This document shows positions 52,993 through 61,435 of a stretch of 64,000 nucleotides of DNA, piece after piece (the first letter of the stretch is position 1; every line of letters starts with the position of its first letter). Position numbers and translations under genes: made by a program. The stretch covers positions 75,253 to 139,252 of the forward strand of contig NZ_JAXOFX010000011.1 of NCBI RefSeq assembly GCF_034427655.1, read 5' to 3'. The stretch comes from Robertmurraya_A mangrovi. GTDB lineage: Bacteria; Bacillota; Bacilli; Bacillales; Cytobacillaceae. The notes under the pieces are model-generated. The model made no database searches. It was not told the DNA's origin and saw only the letters and a list, made by a program, of their open reading frames with translations.

Positions 52993-53793
52993 CTATTCCA
53001 TTATATTTTCTAGACCATAAACAAACGTATCAATTTTCATAACTGTATCAACAGCTAATTTCACTCCAGACATAAAGGATCCACGGTTATAAGAATCATG
53101 ACGGATCGTTAACGTTTGTCCTTCTGAACCAAACATAACTTGTTGGTGGGCAATTAACCCTGGAAGTCTAACGGAATGAATATGCATTCCTTCAAAGTTG
53201 GCACCTCTTGCTCCATCTATTGTTTCTTTTTCGTTTGGATGCCCTTGTTCCACTTTTTCACGAACTTCTGCAATCATTTCTGCCGTTTTAACAGCCGTTC
53301 CTGATGGCGCGTCCAGTTTTTGATCATGGTGCAACTCAATAATTTCAACATGATTGAAATACTTCCCTGCCATTTGCGAAAACTTCATCATTAATACTGC
53401 CCCTAAAGCAAAGTTAGGTGCAATAATACAACCTAGCTCTTTTTCCTGACATAAATTTTCTAACTCTATTAAGTCATCCTTAGAAAATCCAGTCGTTCCT
53501 ACCACTGGTCTGACACCATATTGTAGTGCTGTTCTCGCATGATGCATCCCGAATTCAGGCGTTGTTAAATCAATTAATACATCTACTTGGACATCTTGAA
53601 AACAAGCTTCTATATTTGAATAGATTGGCACATCACAGTTATGAAACCCTTCGATTTCACTAAGTAGCTTACCTTCATTTTTATGATCAAGCACCGCTAC
53701 TAACTCAAACTCTTCGGTGTTCATGACAAGACCTACTGCTTCTCTTCCCATTCTTCCTCTAGGACCTGCTATAACAATTTTCACGTTACTCAT
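52993..53793 (-). CDS. dapB: 4-hydroxy-tetrahydrodipicolinate reductase
   Basis: 266 residues from ATG 53793, 8 nt after GGAGAG; the longer frame adds eight residues inside the ypjD gene with no site. GPRGRMG is the NAD(P)H loop, GTTGFS and ELHHDQKLDAPSGTA the substrate and catalytic region (His-His, Lys). It acts in lysine and diaminopimelate synthesis. Its start overlaps the ypjD stop. Confidence 0.95.
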   Translation of the reverse strand: MSNVKIVIAGPRGRMGREAVGLVMNTEEFELVAVLDHKNEGKLLSEIEGFHNCDVPIYSNIEACFQDVQVDVLIDLTTPEFGMHHARTALQYGVRPVVGTTGFSKDDLIELENLCQEKELGCIIAPNFALGAVLMMKFSQMAGKYFNHVEIIELHHDQKLDAPSGTAVKTAEMIAEVREKVEQGHPNEKETIDGARGANFEGMHIHSVRLPGLIAHQQVMFGSEGQTLTIRHDSYNRGSFMSGVKLAVDTVMKIDTFVYGLENIME

Positions 53794-54139
53794 TTGTTTC
53801 ACTCTCCGCATCTTCAATTCTAGTCCAACGATCTTTATCTCTTGTATTAAATTTGTTCATCACTCGATTATGTGCCTCTTCTAAATCTATATTTAAGGAA
53901 TTAGCAAAGCATATAAGTACAAAAAGCATATCCCCTAGTTCTTCTTCAATGGTATTTTCTTTCTCCGTATCCTTTTTAGGCTTTTCTCCATAATAATGAT
54001 TAACCTCTCTTGCAAGCTCTCCTAATTCCTCTGTCATTCTTGCAAGCATTGCCAATGGGCTAAAATATCCTTCTTTAAACTGACTGATGTATTGATCGAC
54101 TTCGTTTTGAAGTTCTTTCATTGATTTATGATTTTCCAT
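53786..54139 (-). CDS. ypjD: MazG-type nucleotide pyrophosphohydrolase YpjD
   Basis: 117 residues, with the all-alpha MazG pattern: MTEELGELAREVNHYYGEK and EEELGDMLFVLICFANS supply the E-x2-E and E-x2-D metal ligands. Such enzymes remove non-standard or surplus nucleoside triphosphates. GAGGTG is the ribosome site. It heads the long ypjD-dapB-mgsA-bshB1-bshA-cca-birA cluster. Confidence 0.92.
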   Translation of the reverse strand: MENHKSMKELQNEVDQYISQFKEGYFSPLAMLARMTEELGELAREVNHYYGEKPKKDTEKENTIEEELGDMLFVLICFANSLNIDLEEAHNRVMNKFNTRDKDRWTRIEDAESETNE

Positions 54140-54462
54140 TATTTCACCTCAAGTTTTAACATTCAGCTTATGTAAAGTCTCTAATCTAAAACGGTTGTTT
54201 CCCTTTATGTAAATAACAGTATATTTCTCTCTCATGTTAGCTAAATTAGGGGACTTTTACAAATATTTTTGATTTTAATTAGTATCCTATGCAGTTTAAT
54301 AATTAAGGTAACTTCTTATGGCTAAAAAACAACTTATAATGGAAACCTGTAAATAATATGAATGGGATAAGTTTAACATAAGTTGCCATTAACATACACA
54401 TCACTTATAATTATAACGCCTTAATACATATAGTCATTCTAGGAAAAGAGAGGATTGTAAAA
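54140..54462. other. Divergent intergenic region ypjD/ypjC
   Basis: AT-rich region between divergent genes. It holds the strong ypjC promoter (54383-54411) and, on the other strand, presumably the promoter of the ypjD cluster, not resolved by eye. Confidence 0.6.
54383..54411 (+). promoter_or_regulatory. SigA-type promoter of ypjC
   Basis: TTGCCA (54383-54388), a 17-nt spacer and a perfect TATAAT (54406-54411), about 50 bp before the coding sequence. Confidence 0.75.
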
Positions 54463-55335
54463 ATGGTCTTTGGACTAAAAATTAAAAATATCTTTTTTAT
54501 ATTATTAGGTTCTGCCATATTCTCCTTTGGTATTGTCCACTTTAATATGCAAAATAACTTGGCAGAAGGGGGATTTACAGGAATCACATTATTACTGTTT
54601 TTCTTATTTGAGTTAGACCCTTCCTATACAAACTTAATATTAAATATCCCCCTATTTATCATTGGATGGAAGCTACTAGGTAAAAATGTTTTTCTTTACA
54701 CAATCATAGGAACAGTTAGTGTATCGGTATTTTTATGGATTTTTCAAAGATATCAAATTGAAATGCCGTTAAATGATGATTTAGCTCTAGCTTCTTTATT
54801 CGCCGGTGTATTTATCGGGATCGGTTTAGGTATCATCTTCCGATTCGGTGGAACTACTGGTGGTGTCGATATCATAGCAAGACTTGTGAATAAATATGTT
54901 GGTTGGAGTATGGGGAAAACGATGTTCATGTTTGATGCTGTTGTTATTACTCTCTCCCTCATTTTTTACTTAACCTACCAAGAAGCCATGTACACACTGG
55001 TAGCTGTTTTTGTAGGAGCAAAAGTGATTGATTTTATGCAAGAAGGTGCCTACTCGGCAAGGGGAGCCATGATTATCTCTCCAAAGAATCAGGAAATCGC
55101 CGAAAAAATTATGATAGAAATGGAACGCGGTGTAACAGTCCTAAAGGGGCACGGATCATTTACTAAGCAAGATAGAGAAGTCTTATATTGTGTGGTAGGA
55201 AGAAATGAAATTGTCAGGTTGAAAAATATCATCACTTCCGTTGACCCTCATGCATTCGTTTCTGTTAGTGTCGTTCATGATGTACTAGGTGAAGGCTTTA
55301 CTTTAGATGAGAATAAAAAACCGATTGAACATTGA
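54463..55335 (+). CDS. ypjC: YitT-family membrane protein YpjC
   Basis: 290 residues: five or so membrane helices (DUF161, about 5-195), with GGTTGGVDIIARLVNKY as the signature loop, and a soluble C-terminal DUF2179 domain (about 205-285) holding ERGVTVLKGHGSFTKQDREV. Members are thought to be transport or regulatory membrane proteins; no substrate is established. Ribosome site GAGAGGA. A family-2 repeat starts at the stop codon. Confidence 0.9.
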   Translation: MVFGLKIKNIFFILLGSAIFSFGIVHFNMQNNLAEGGFTGITLLLFFLFELDPSYTNLILNIPLFIIGWKLLGKNVFLYTIIGTVSVSVFLWIFQRYQIEMPLNDDLALASLFAGVFIGIGLGIIFRFGGTTGGVDIIARLVNKYVGWSMGKTMFMFDAVVITLSLIFYLTYQEAMYTLVAVFVGAKVIDFMQEGAYSARGAMIISPKNQEIAEKIMIEMERGVTVLKGHGSFTKQDREVLYCVVGRNEIVRLKNIITSVDPHAFVSVSVVHDVLGEGFTLDENKKPIEH

Positions 55336-55455
55336 AAAGCGCAAGCGCCTTGGTTAGCCCCGACAAGCAAATGTTCTTCCATCCTAAAAGTCTGGTTTTT
55401 TGATTTTTAGGATGGAAGGTTATTTGACTCGAGGGGCTAGGCGCTGGAGCTAGAC
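55334..55455. repeat. Family-2 intergenic repeat, copy c
   Basis: Starts within the ypjC stop codon: GAAAAGCGCAAGCGCCTTGG to GCGCTGGAGCTAGAC. CCTAAAAGTC...GATTTTTAGG forms the inner hairpin. It is the compact version without the extra hairpin of copy b. Confidence 0.8.
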
Positions 55456-55491
55456 TGTTGTCTAACTTCAGGAAATTTATTTATCTTATGA

Positions 55492-55525
55492 AACAAAAAA
55501 CCAGCCATACGGCTGGTTTTTTGTT
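55492..55525. terminator. Bidirectional terminator ypjC / zinc peptidase
   Basis: AACAAAAAACCAGCC and GGCTGGTTTTTTGTT pair around ATAC with T-runs on both strands. The peptidase stop codon overlaps its edge. Confidence 0.92.
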
Positions 55526-56207
55526 ATTCGTCCCTTGTCATTCCTGTATAAATTAAAATAAGACGTGTTAATTCAAGTACGGCAACGGCTGCTGCTGCTA
55601 CATATGTTAATGCTGCGGCATTCAAGACTTTTTTCGTTTCTCTTTCTTCATCATTACGAATGACACCTAGTGAAACAACCTGATCCATTGCTCTATTTGA
55701 AGCATTAAATTCGACTGGTAACGTCACTACTTGGAAAAGTACTGCAGCTGCCATAAAAATAATACCTAATAGTAGCATCTGACTCATACTAGCTAGAATA
55801 CCAATTAATATTAAAATCCAAGAGAAATTCGAACCAATATTGGCAACAGGAACTAATGCATGACGGAAACGTAAGAATGCATATTCCTCTTGGTCTTGCA
55901 TAGCATGACCAACTTCATGTGCTGCAATAGCTGCAGCAGCAACAGAATGTCCATGGAAGTTTTCCGATGAAAGTCGTACTGTTTTTGATCTGGGATCATA
56001 GTGGTCGGTTAACACACCTCTTGTTTCCTCTACCCCTACATGATATAGACCATTTGAATCTAATATCTTCCTAGCAACCTCTGCACCCCTCATATAGGAA
56101 GAAGAAGGTACTTTAGAATACTTTTTATAAGCTCCTTTAACTTTAAATTGAGCCCATAAAGGAATAGCAACGATTAAAACAAAGTAGATTAAAAATCCGA
56201 ATCCCAT
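55524..56207 (-). CDS. Membrane zinc metallopeptidase (YugP-like)
   Basis: 227 residues. The N-terminal helix, then the zinc motif HEVGH in AIAAHEVGHAMQDQ, then two hydrophobic segments (about 130-170) and a C-terminal helix. This is the DUF2268-unrelated YugP/neutral zinc metallopeptidase family, cytoplasmic-membrane proteases of unknown substrate. GGAGG is the ribosome site. In B. subtilis yugP lies elsewhere; its place between ypjC and ypjB is a local feature. Confidence 0.88.
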   Translation of the reverse strand: MGFGFLIYFVLIVAIPLWAQFKVKGAYKKYSKVPSSSYMRGAEVARKILDSNGLYHVGVEETRGVLTDHYDPRSKTVRLSSENFHGHSVAAAAIAAHEVGHAMQDQEEYAFLRFRHALVPVANIGSNFSWILILIGILASMSQMLLLGIIFMAAAVLFQVVTLPVEFNASNRAMDQVVSLGVIRNDEERETKKVLNAAALTYVAAAAVAVLELTRLILIYTGMTRDE

Positions 56208-56346
56208 TTTAATCCTCCACCTCTAAATTCATGTTGTTATAAGCATATTTTTGTATGGGTATCTAATATTAAGGGTTATATGTTGCTTAATGAATAAAAT
56301 ATACAAGAATAGCTCTCTTTAATTTTATAAAGGAGGCCATATCGTG

Positions 56347-57150
56347 TCAATTTTTCAGCTTGCTTGAACGCTGTTTAGCTTTCTCTATTTCCTTATCTCC
56401 CTTATATTTTCTCCAACCAACATAAGATAATGTAACAATAATAATACTACCCGTTGAGATTATTACCCACCAAAGAGAAGGATCTGCATCATCTTCGGTC
56501 ATTTCGTCAAAAATATTCTTTAAGTCACTTTCTAAAATCTCTAATTCCTTCTGGCTAGATGCTTCTGTTAACACTCGAGGGCGATAATGATCAATAAAAT
56601 TAATTCTAGCATCAAGCTTTTGTATTCTATCCGCTGCAATGTCTAGCTTCAAGCTTGGATAAATGACATCATACATAGAAAGAAATGAATTTAATTTTGA
56701 GTGAAAGTCTTCATTGTCCCCATTTACTGCAGCCTCTTTTAATCCACCAAAAACAGTAAGAATCGGCCCTTCCATTTCGGTCCACATTGGTTGGTGAGAG
56801 GATGTAATAGCATCCATTACTAATCGGAATTTAGTTACTCGATTCACTCTCTCATTATGGGACATATTTGCATCAGTAGTCGCTTCCACCGCATCATTAT
56901 GTGCAACTGTGACAATTCTAAGTTCATCCATAGAAAAAGGTCGATCATCCATGGTATAGGTTAAAAATTGTTCAGAAAAATAATCAAGCAGCTTCTTAGC
57001 ATCCTCATAACGGGAGGATTTAACCATTTGAAGGGCTTCATCAGATATTAATTCAAGCTTATCTATTGCTGATTCTTGAGATGCATGTATTGATAAAGGT
57101 GCTACTAGTAAGAAAATGAATAATGAGAAAATAACCGACTTTAATTTCAT
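56347..57150 (-). CDS. ypjB: Sporulation protein YpjB
   Basis: 267 residues: signal-like N-terminal segment (VIFSLFIFLLVAPLSIHA), an external helical domain and one C-terminal membrane helix (WWVIISTGSIIIVTLSYVGW) with a basic cytoplasmic tail. This topology and the location match YpjB (SpoYpjB), whose loss affects sporulation in B. subtilis. Biochemical function is not known. Ribosome site GGGGGGA. Confidence 0.88.
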   Translation of the reverse strand: MKLKSVIFSLFIFLLVAPLSIHASQESAIDKLELISDEALQMVKSSRYEDAKKLLDYFSEQFLTYTMDDRPFSMDELRIVTVAHNDAVEATTDANMSHNERVNRVTKFRLVMDAITSSHQPMWTEMEGPILTVFGGLKEAAVNGDNEDFHSKLNSFLSMYDVIYPSLKLDIAADRIQKLDARINFIDHYRPRVLTEASSQKELEILESDLKNIFDEMTEDDADPSLWWVIISTGSIIIVTLSYVGWRKYKGDKEIEKAKQRSSKLKN

Positions 57151-57346
57151 CCTTGTCCCCCCACAACATAACTACTATGCTTTCATCTACAAATTAATAA
57201 ATAAAACTTCATTTTACTCAGTCTCATGAGTAATGAGATTCTATCTATTATTTAAAAATTTATAGAACAAAGCTCTATTATTAAGATGTTATGAGGCATT
57301 GGACAAGGTTAGACCAGAATTATAATTTTTTTCATACCTAAAAAGT

Positions 57347-57937
57347 TTAGAGATTTAACGTATATCTATTTTTTCTAACCACCAAGTAATACGCTATTGC
57401 TAGTGAAGAAATACTTAACCAAAATGTAAAATAGCCGATTTCTGGTATATAAGAATTCAGCATATGATACCTAGGAAGCATCATGAACACATAATCAATT
57501 ACATCGTTATGTAAGGTCCAAATTGCAGCTATCATTAAATCCCATGCCTTAAAGCGATAAAAAGGAGCGTATAGTAAACCTTGTAATGCCATTGCACCAT
57601 GAGAGAACATTAACATAAAACCGGTTATATCTAACTCTCCTGATACAACAAATACTAAATAATTCATTACGACTGCCCAAATCCCATATTTGAATAGAGT
57701 AACGATAGCCAATGCTTCTATTAAAGGCCAATTTCTTCTAAGTAGGAAGGCTACTAATACGAATAAGAAAAATAAACTGGCAGTTGGACTATCTGGTACA
57801 AAAAGTAGGAAGTGACTAGGCGTATCAGCTAGTTGATAGCGATACCAATAATAACCATAGATAGTTCCAAAAAGGTTAACAATCAATAATAACCATAGAA
57901 TAGATCGATTAGATAAAATAGTATAAATCCAATTCAT
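57347..57937 (-). CDS. ypjA: YpjA, DUF1405 membrane protein
   Basis: 196 residues with about six membrane helices; LFVPDSPTASLFFLFVL and LTLFKYGIWAVVM are conserved in DUF1405. Integral membrane protein of unknown role, always near ypjB and qcrABC in Bacilli. A ribosome site AGAGGC precedes the ATG. Complete. Confidence 0.88.
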   Translation of the reverse strand: MNWIYTILSNRSILWLLLIVNLFGTIYGYYWYRYQLADTPSHFLLFVPDSPTASLFFLFVLVAFLLRRNWPLIEALAIVTLFKYGIWAVVMNYLVFVVSGELDITGFMLMFSHGAMALQGLLYAPFYRFKAWDLMIAAIWTLHNDVIDYVFMMLPRYHMLNSYIPEIGYFTFWLSISSLAIAYYLVVRKNRYTLNL

Positions 57938-58057
57938 GTTTCTTGCCTCTTCTCTATATTAAATAAGCTCTCTATCACCTATTAAATATTTTAACAAAAT
58001 TTATCATTAAAACATAATCAATCTGATTTTCTCCTTCTTTAACAAGGGAAAATAATC

Positions 58058-58090
58058 AAAAAAAGGTTGACGAATTTCGTCAACCTTTTA
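58058..58090 (-). terminator. qcrABC operon terminator
   Basis: AAAAGGTTGACGAA and TTCGTCAACCTTTT pair almost perfectly; the minus strand continues in seven T residues. Confidence 0.9.
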
Positions 58091-58095
58091 AAATC

Positions 58096-58863
58096 TTATT
58101 TACTCTTTAATGATTCGATAAATTCAGCTAATACTTTAAGCTCTTCATCTGAACCTTTGAATAGTCCAGCAGGCATAGCACCTTGACCATTTTGGATAAC
58201 TCCAGTAATTTCATCTACAGAAAGACCTGTGTCAATTAACGCTGGTCCTACTCCACCTTGAAGATCTCCACCATGACAGTCTAAACAGCTATTTGCTTCA
58301 AGTAGTTTATAACCATCTGATTCTTTATCAAACTCAACTTCTGCAACAATCTTACCTTGTTGTTTTGCTGCTTCCCAGTCATGATAAGCAACTGACTCCC
58401 AAGTTAAGAATGTAATACCCGCTAATGCTAGTAACATGAAACCTGTTGCTAACGGGCGTTTTGATGGACGACGCTCAGGTCCTCTATCAATAAATGGAGC
58501 TAATAATAGTCCACCAAAAGCAAGTCCTGGAATAATAAACGCACCAATCGCGTTATAAGGACCAGAAGCATAAGTATACTTTAATAATTGGTATAAGAAT
58601 AAGAAATACCAGTCTGGTAATGGAATATATGCTGTATCAGTTGGATCAGCCATTTTCTCTAAAGGAGATGGATGAGCAATTGTTAAACATAAATAACCAA
58701 TTAGGAATACGGCACCTACCATCCATTCTTTTAGAAGGAAGTTAGGCCAAAACGCTTCCGTTTTACCAGGGTATTCCGAATAATCTTTTGGAATGTTAGG
58801 CATACGACCTTCCGCAGGTACACGTGAGTCACCTACGAACTTCATACCTTTACCACGATGCAT
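58096..58863 (-). CDS. qcrC: Menaquinol:cytochrome c reductase cytochrome b/c subunit QcrC
   Basis: 255 residues. The N-terminal half has three membrane helices like subunit IV of the b6f complex with the PDWYFLFLYQLL quinol-site motif; the C-terminal part (about 170-255) is a cytochrome c domain with CLDCH and a downstream Met ligand (QGAMPAGLF). This fusion is characteristic of Bacillus bc complexes. It receives electrons from QcrA/QcrB and can donate to oxidases such as the ba3 enzyme at 7 kb. Confidence 0.96.
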   Translation of the reverse strand: MHRGKGMKFVGDSRVPAEGRMPNIPKDYSEYPGKTEAFWPNFLLKEWMVGAVFLIGYLCLTIAHPSPLEKMADPTDTAYIPLPDWYFLFLYQLLKYTYASGPYNAIGAFIIPGLAFGGLLLAPFIDRGPERRPSKRPLATGFMLLALAGITFLTWESVAYHDWEAAKQQGKIVAEVEFDKESDGYKLLEANSCLDCHGGDLQGGVGPALIDTGLSVDEITGVIQNGQGAMPAGLFKGSDEELKVLAEFIESLKSK

Positions 58864-58915
58864 CGAACAATCCCCCTCCTTTTATACAACTTGCAATTCT
58901 ACATATTTGTGAATC

Positions 58916-59590
58916 TTACAACGGACCTGAAATACCTTGTTTACGAATCATTAGGAAGTGAGCTCCCATTAATCCTAACAATGCTGCAGGTAAGAAGAAT
59001 ACGTGGATAGCAAAGAAACGAGTAAGTGTTTGAGCACCCGTGATATCTGCATGTCCAGCTAATAAAATCTTAACTTGTTTACCTATTAAAGGAGTAGACT
59101 CAGCAATTTGAATACCTACTTTTGTAGCAAATAATGCTTTCATATCCCAAGGTAATAAGTATCCAGTGAATCCAAGACCTAGCATAACGAAGAAAATTAG
59201 AACCCCAACAACCCAGTTAAGTTCACGTGGCTTCTTGTACGCTCCTTGGAAGAATACACGTAACGTATGTAAGAACATCATTACGATAACTAAGCTAGCA
59301 CCCCAGTGGTGCATACCGCGAACGATTTGTCCGAAAGCAACTTCATTTTGTAAATAATAAACTGATTCCCAAGCATTTTTGATATCCGGAACATAGTACA
59401 TTGTTAAGAACATACCGGATAAGATTTGAATTACAGTTACGAAGAACGTTAACCCACCAAAGCAGTAAACGAACGCTGAGAAATGATGCGCTGGATTTAC
59501 GTGTTCTGGTACTTCGTGGTCAGCAATATCTCGCCAAAGGGGCGTAATATCTAAACGTTCATCTACCCAATCATAAATTTTGTTTAACAA
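58916..59590 (-). CDS. qcrB: Menaquinol:cytochrome c reductase cytochrome b subunit QcrB
   Basis: 224 residues, cytochrome b6 type with four helices. Heme-ligand histidines occur in MHHWGASLVIVMMFLHTLRVF (cut: HHWGAS and MFLHT) and FAIHVFFLP with AHFLMIRKQG. A TTG start at 59590 is supported by GGGAGGCG upstream and by the conserved MLNKIYDWVDERLD beginning. It is 3 bp after qcrA and heme is covalently bound as in b6f-like enzymes. Confidence 0.96.
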   Translation of the reverse strand: MLNKIYDWVDERLDITPLWRDIADHEVPEHVNPAHHFSAFVYCFGGLTFFVTVIQILSGMFLTMYYVPDIKNAWESVYYLQNEVAFGQIVRGMHHWGASLVIVMMFLHTLRVFFQGAYKKPRELNWVVGVLIFFVMLGLGFTGYLLPWDMKALFATKVGIQIAESTPLIGKQVKILLAGHADITGAQTLTRFFAIHVFFLPAALLGLMGAHFLMIRKQGISGPL

Positions 59591-59593
59591 TTA

Positions 59594-60100
59594 TTACGCC
59601 TCCCCTCTTGGTTTTGCTTTTCCTAAGTGTAAATAACCGTCTTTTTCAATAAATGGAAAGACATCTAACGGTGCAAGCGGCGGAGTACCAGGTACGTTGG
59701 TTCCGTCTTTTGTGTATAGACCGTTATGACACGGGCAGAAGAAGTGATTTGGATTGGCCTTATCCTTATTCCAGTCAACTACGCAGCCCAAATGTTTACA
59801 AACAGGTGATAATGCAACAATTTCACCTTTTTCATCTTTGTAAACCCATGCAGTATTTGTTACTTCTGAAGTGTACCAAGCATCTTTTTGCTCAAAAGAA
59901 AAGTCAACTCGTGTCGGTTCAGCTGTAAGATCGGCTACTTTCTGTGGAGTAGCAATGTAATCTCCACCTTCTTCAGCTTTCAATACTGGATCGATAGCGA
60001 AGCGAACCATTGGCATTAGCATCCCTGCAGCCATGAAACCGCCTACACCAGTAAGTGTATAATTTAGGAATTGACGTCTTGAAACGCGATGTTTGCTCAT
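59594..60100 (-). CDS. qcrA: Menaquinol:cytochrome c reductase Rieske iron-sulfur subunit QcrA
   Basis: 168 residues from ATG 60100, set by GAGGGGGG just upstream; the longest frame adds 17 residues before this site. A twin-arginine-like SRRQFL precedes the membrane helix, then the Rieske domain with CKHLGC and CPCHNG binding the 2Fe-2S cluster, and GTPPLAPLD in the proline loop. First gene of qcrABC, which oxidises menaquinol. Confidence 0.96.
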   Translation of the reverse strand: MSKHRVSRRQFLNYTLTGVGGFMAAGMLMPMVRFAIDPVLKAEEGGDYIATPQKVADLTAEPTRVDFSFEQKDAWYTSEVTNTAWVYKDEKGEIVALSPVCKHLGCVVDWNKDKANPNHFFCPCHNGLYTKDGTNVPGTPPLAPLDVFPFIEKDGYLHLGKAKPRGEA

Positions 60101-60248
60101 ACTTTTCCCCCCTCTATTATAAAGTTGAGTCCAACGGACAAAATTCAACACAATATAAAACTAGGACATAACCATATTATATCAATCTTAACACTAGGTC
60201 AATATAATACTTAGCTAAACAATGGCAACTGTGTGACTAAAATTTCCC

Positions 60249-60713
60249 TTATTCACTAACTTGCCATTTTTGTACAAATAAATTTAATAATTGTTTGACT
60301 TGGTCCTCTAATATTGAAACCTTATAATTCTCGTCCATATGTTCAAGTGGAATAGAAGGTAACCAAATTAATTCGCCCTGTAATTCACCCTCACTCTTCT
60401 TCCACTCACTGTCAGATGTGACTAGAAATACATGCTTAAAGCCTTGTTTTAATAACTCTTCTTCCCATCCCTTTATATCCTCAACAAGCTTGTCCATTGA
60501 CTGACTTTTCATATAAGAAAATCCAGGTAACATTACAAGTCTTCCTCTAAACTGTCTTTCTAATTGAATAGAAAGTAATGTGATAAACTCTGTCATCGAA
60601 ACGGATTGTTTTATATCGTCATTAAAGGAAACGGGTAAAAGAGGTAAAACAGCCGTATCCACATACTCCTTAGACTTTAAATACATATCAATATCTTGAG
60701 AAACCCACTTCAT
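60249..60713 (-). CDS. ypiF: YpiF (DUF2487)
   Basis: 154 residues, soluble alpha/beta protein. KWVSQDIDMYLKSKEYVDTAVLPLLP (shown by its start KWVSQDIDMYLKS) and MLPGFSYMKS mark DUF2487/YpiF. Role unknown, though always beside qcrABC and ypiB in Bacilli, hinting at bc complex biogenesis. No domain with catalytic residues is seen. Confidence 0.87.
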   Translation of the reverse strand: MKWVSQDIDMYLKSKEYVDTAVLPLLPVSFNDDIKQSVSMTEFITLLSIQLERQFRGRLVMLPGFSYMKSQSMDKLVEDIKGWEEELLKQGFKHVFLVTSDSEWKKSEGELQGELIWLPSIPLEHMDENYKVSILEDQVKQLLNLFVQKWQVSE

Positions 60714-60819
60714 TCATCATCACTCCATCACAGTAAAATCATTATCAATCATACCACTTAGAAGAGTTAAGAACAAAAATAGTTTTTATAGTTTATGAGT
60801 TTTAAGTAGAAAACATAAT

Positions 60820-60848
60820 AAAAAGCCTGCTATAAAAGCAAGCCTCCT
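60820..60848 (-). terminator. Terminator after ypiB
   Basis: AGGCTTGC and GCAGGCTTTTT form the stem on the minus strand with G-U pairs, followed by ATTATG. It overlaps the ypiB 3' edge. Confidence 0.65.
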
Positions 60849-60849
60849 A

Positions 60850-61398
60850 TCATTCATTTTTTCCTAATCTTTTTAGTTGTTCTGTTAATGTCGCAAATGC
60901 CTTTTCATTTTGTTGGTCCAGTGCTTCATCGATCAGTTGTAGAAGCTTTTCTTTTTGGAACTTTTTTATGCTAGTAGAGAGAAACTGTTCTGCAATAATA
61001 CGATCTTTCTCACTAATTTGAAGATTTTTTGGCATAAAAGGGTTTTCCTCGAGTACAGCTACATACTGATGTGCCTGATTGGAAGCATAAAAGTTTAATT
61101 GAATAAAGATTTCTTCATCCCTGTTTAAACGAATGTCATGAAAAGATTTCTCTGCATCGGTAGTCATAATATTTTCCTTATAAAACCTAAAAGGTACTTC
61201 ATCTACACAATGTGTAGACATTACTAGACCGCGAGGACAATATTGCGCTTGTTCAACAAAGTGTACCTTCTCCATTAACTGGTCATGACTCATCAAATAG
61301 TTCAGAATCCATACACATTCTCGTCTCTTTAATTGATAATGATTGAGAAACCAGCGAATAAAGTCCTTTTTCTCGTTGACAGATACAGGGGTTGTCAT
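60850..61398 (-). CDS. ypiB: YpiB (UPF0302, IDEAL-domain protein)
   Basis: 182 residues from ATG 61398, 8 nt after AGAGGAGGG; the longer frame overlaps this site. The N-terminal VNEKKDFIRWFLNHYQLKRRE region and the C-terminal LLQLIDEALDQQNEKAF (IDEAL domain) define the family. In B. subtilis YpiB and ReoM-type partners influence LPS-like/PG signalling in some reports; I treat its function as unsettled. Lies 38 bp after ypiA. Confidence 0.9.
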   Translation of the reverse strand: MTTPVSVNEKKDFIRWFLNHYQLKRRECVWILNYLMSHDQLMEKVHFVEQAQYCPRGLVMSTHCVDEVPFRFYKENIMTTDAEKSFHDIRLNRDEEIFIQLNFYASNQAHQYVAVLEENPFMPKNLQISEKDRIIAEQFLSTSIKKFQKEKLLQLIDEALDQQNEKAFATLTEQLKRLGKNE

Positions 61399-61435
61399 CG
61401 TAGTTTCCCTCCTCTGCATTCAACTATAAATTGAA

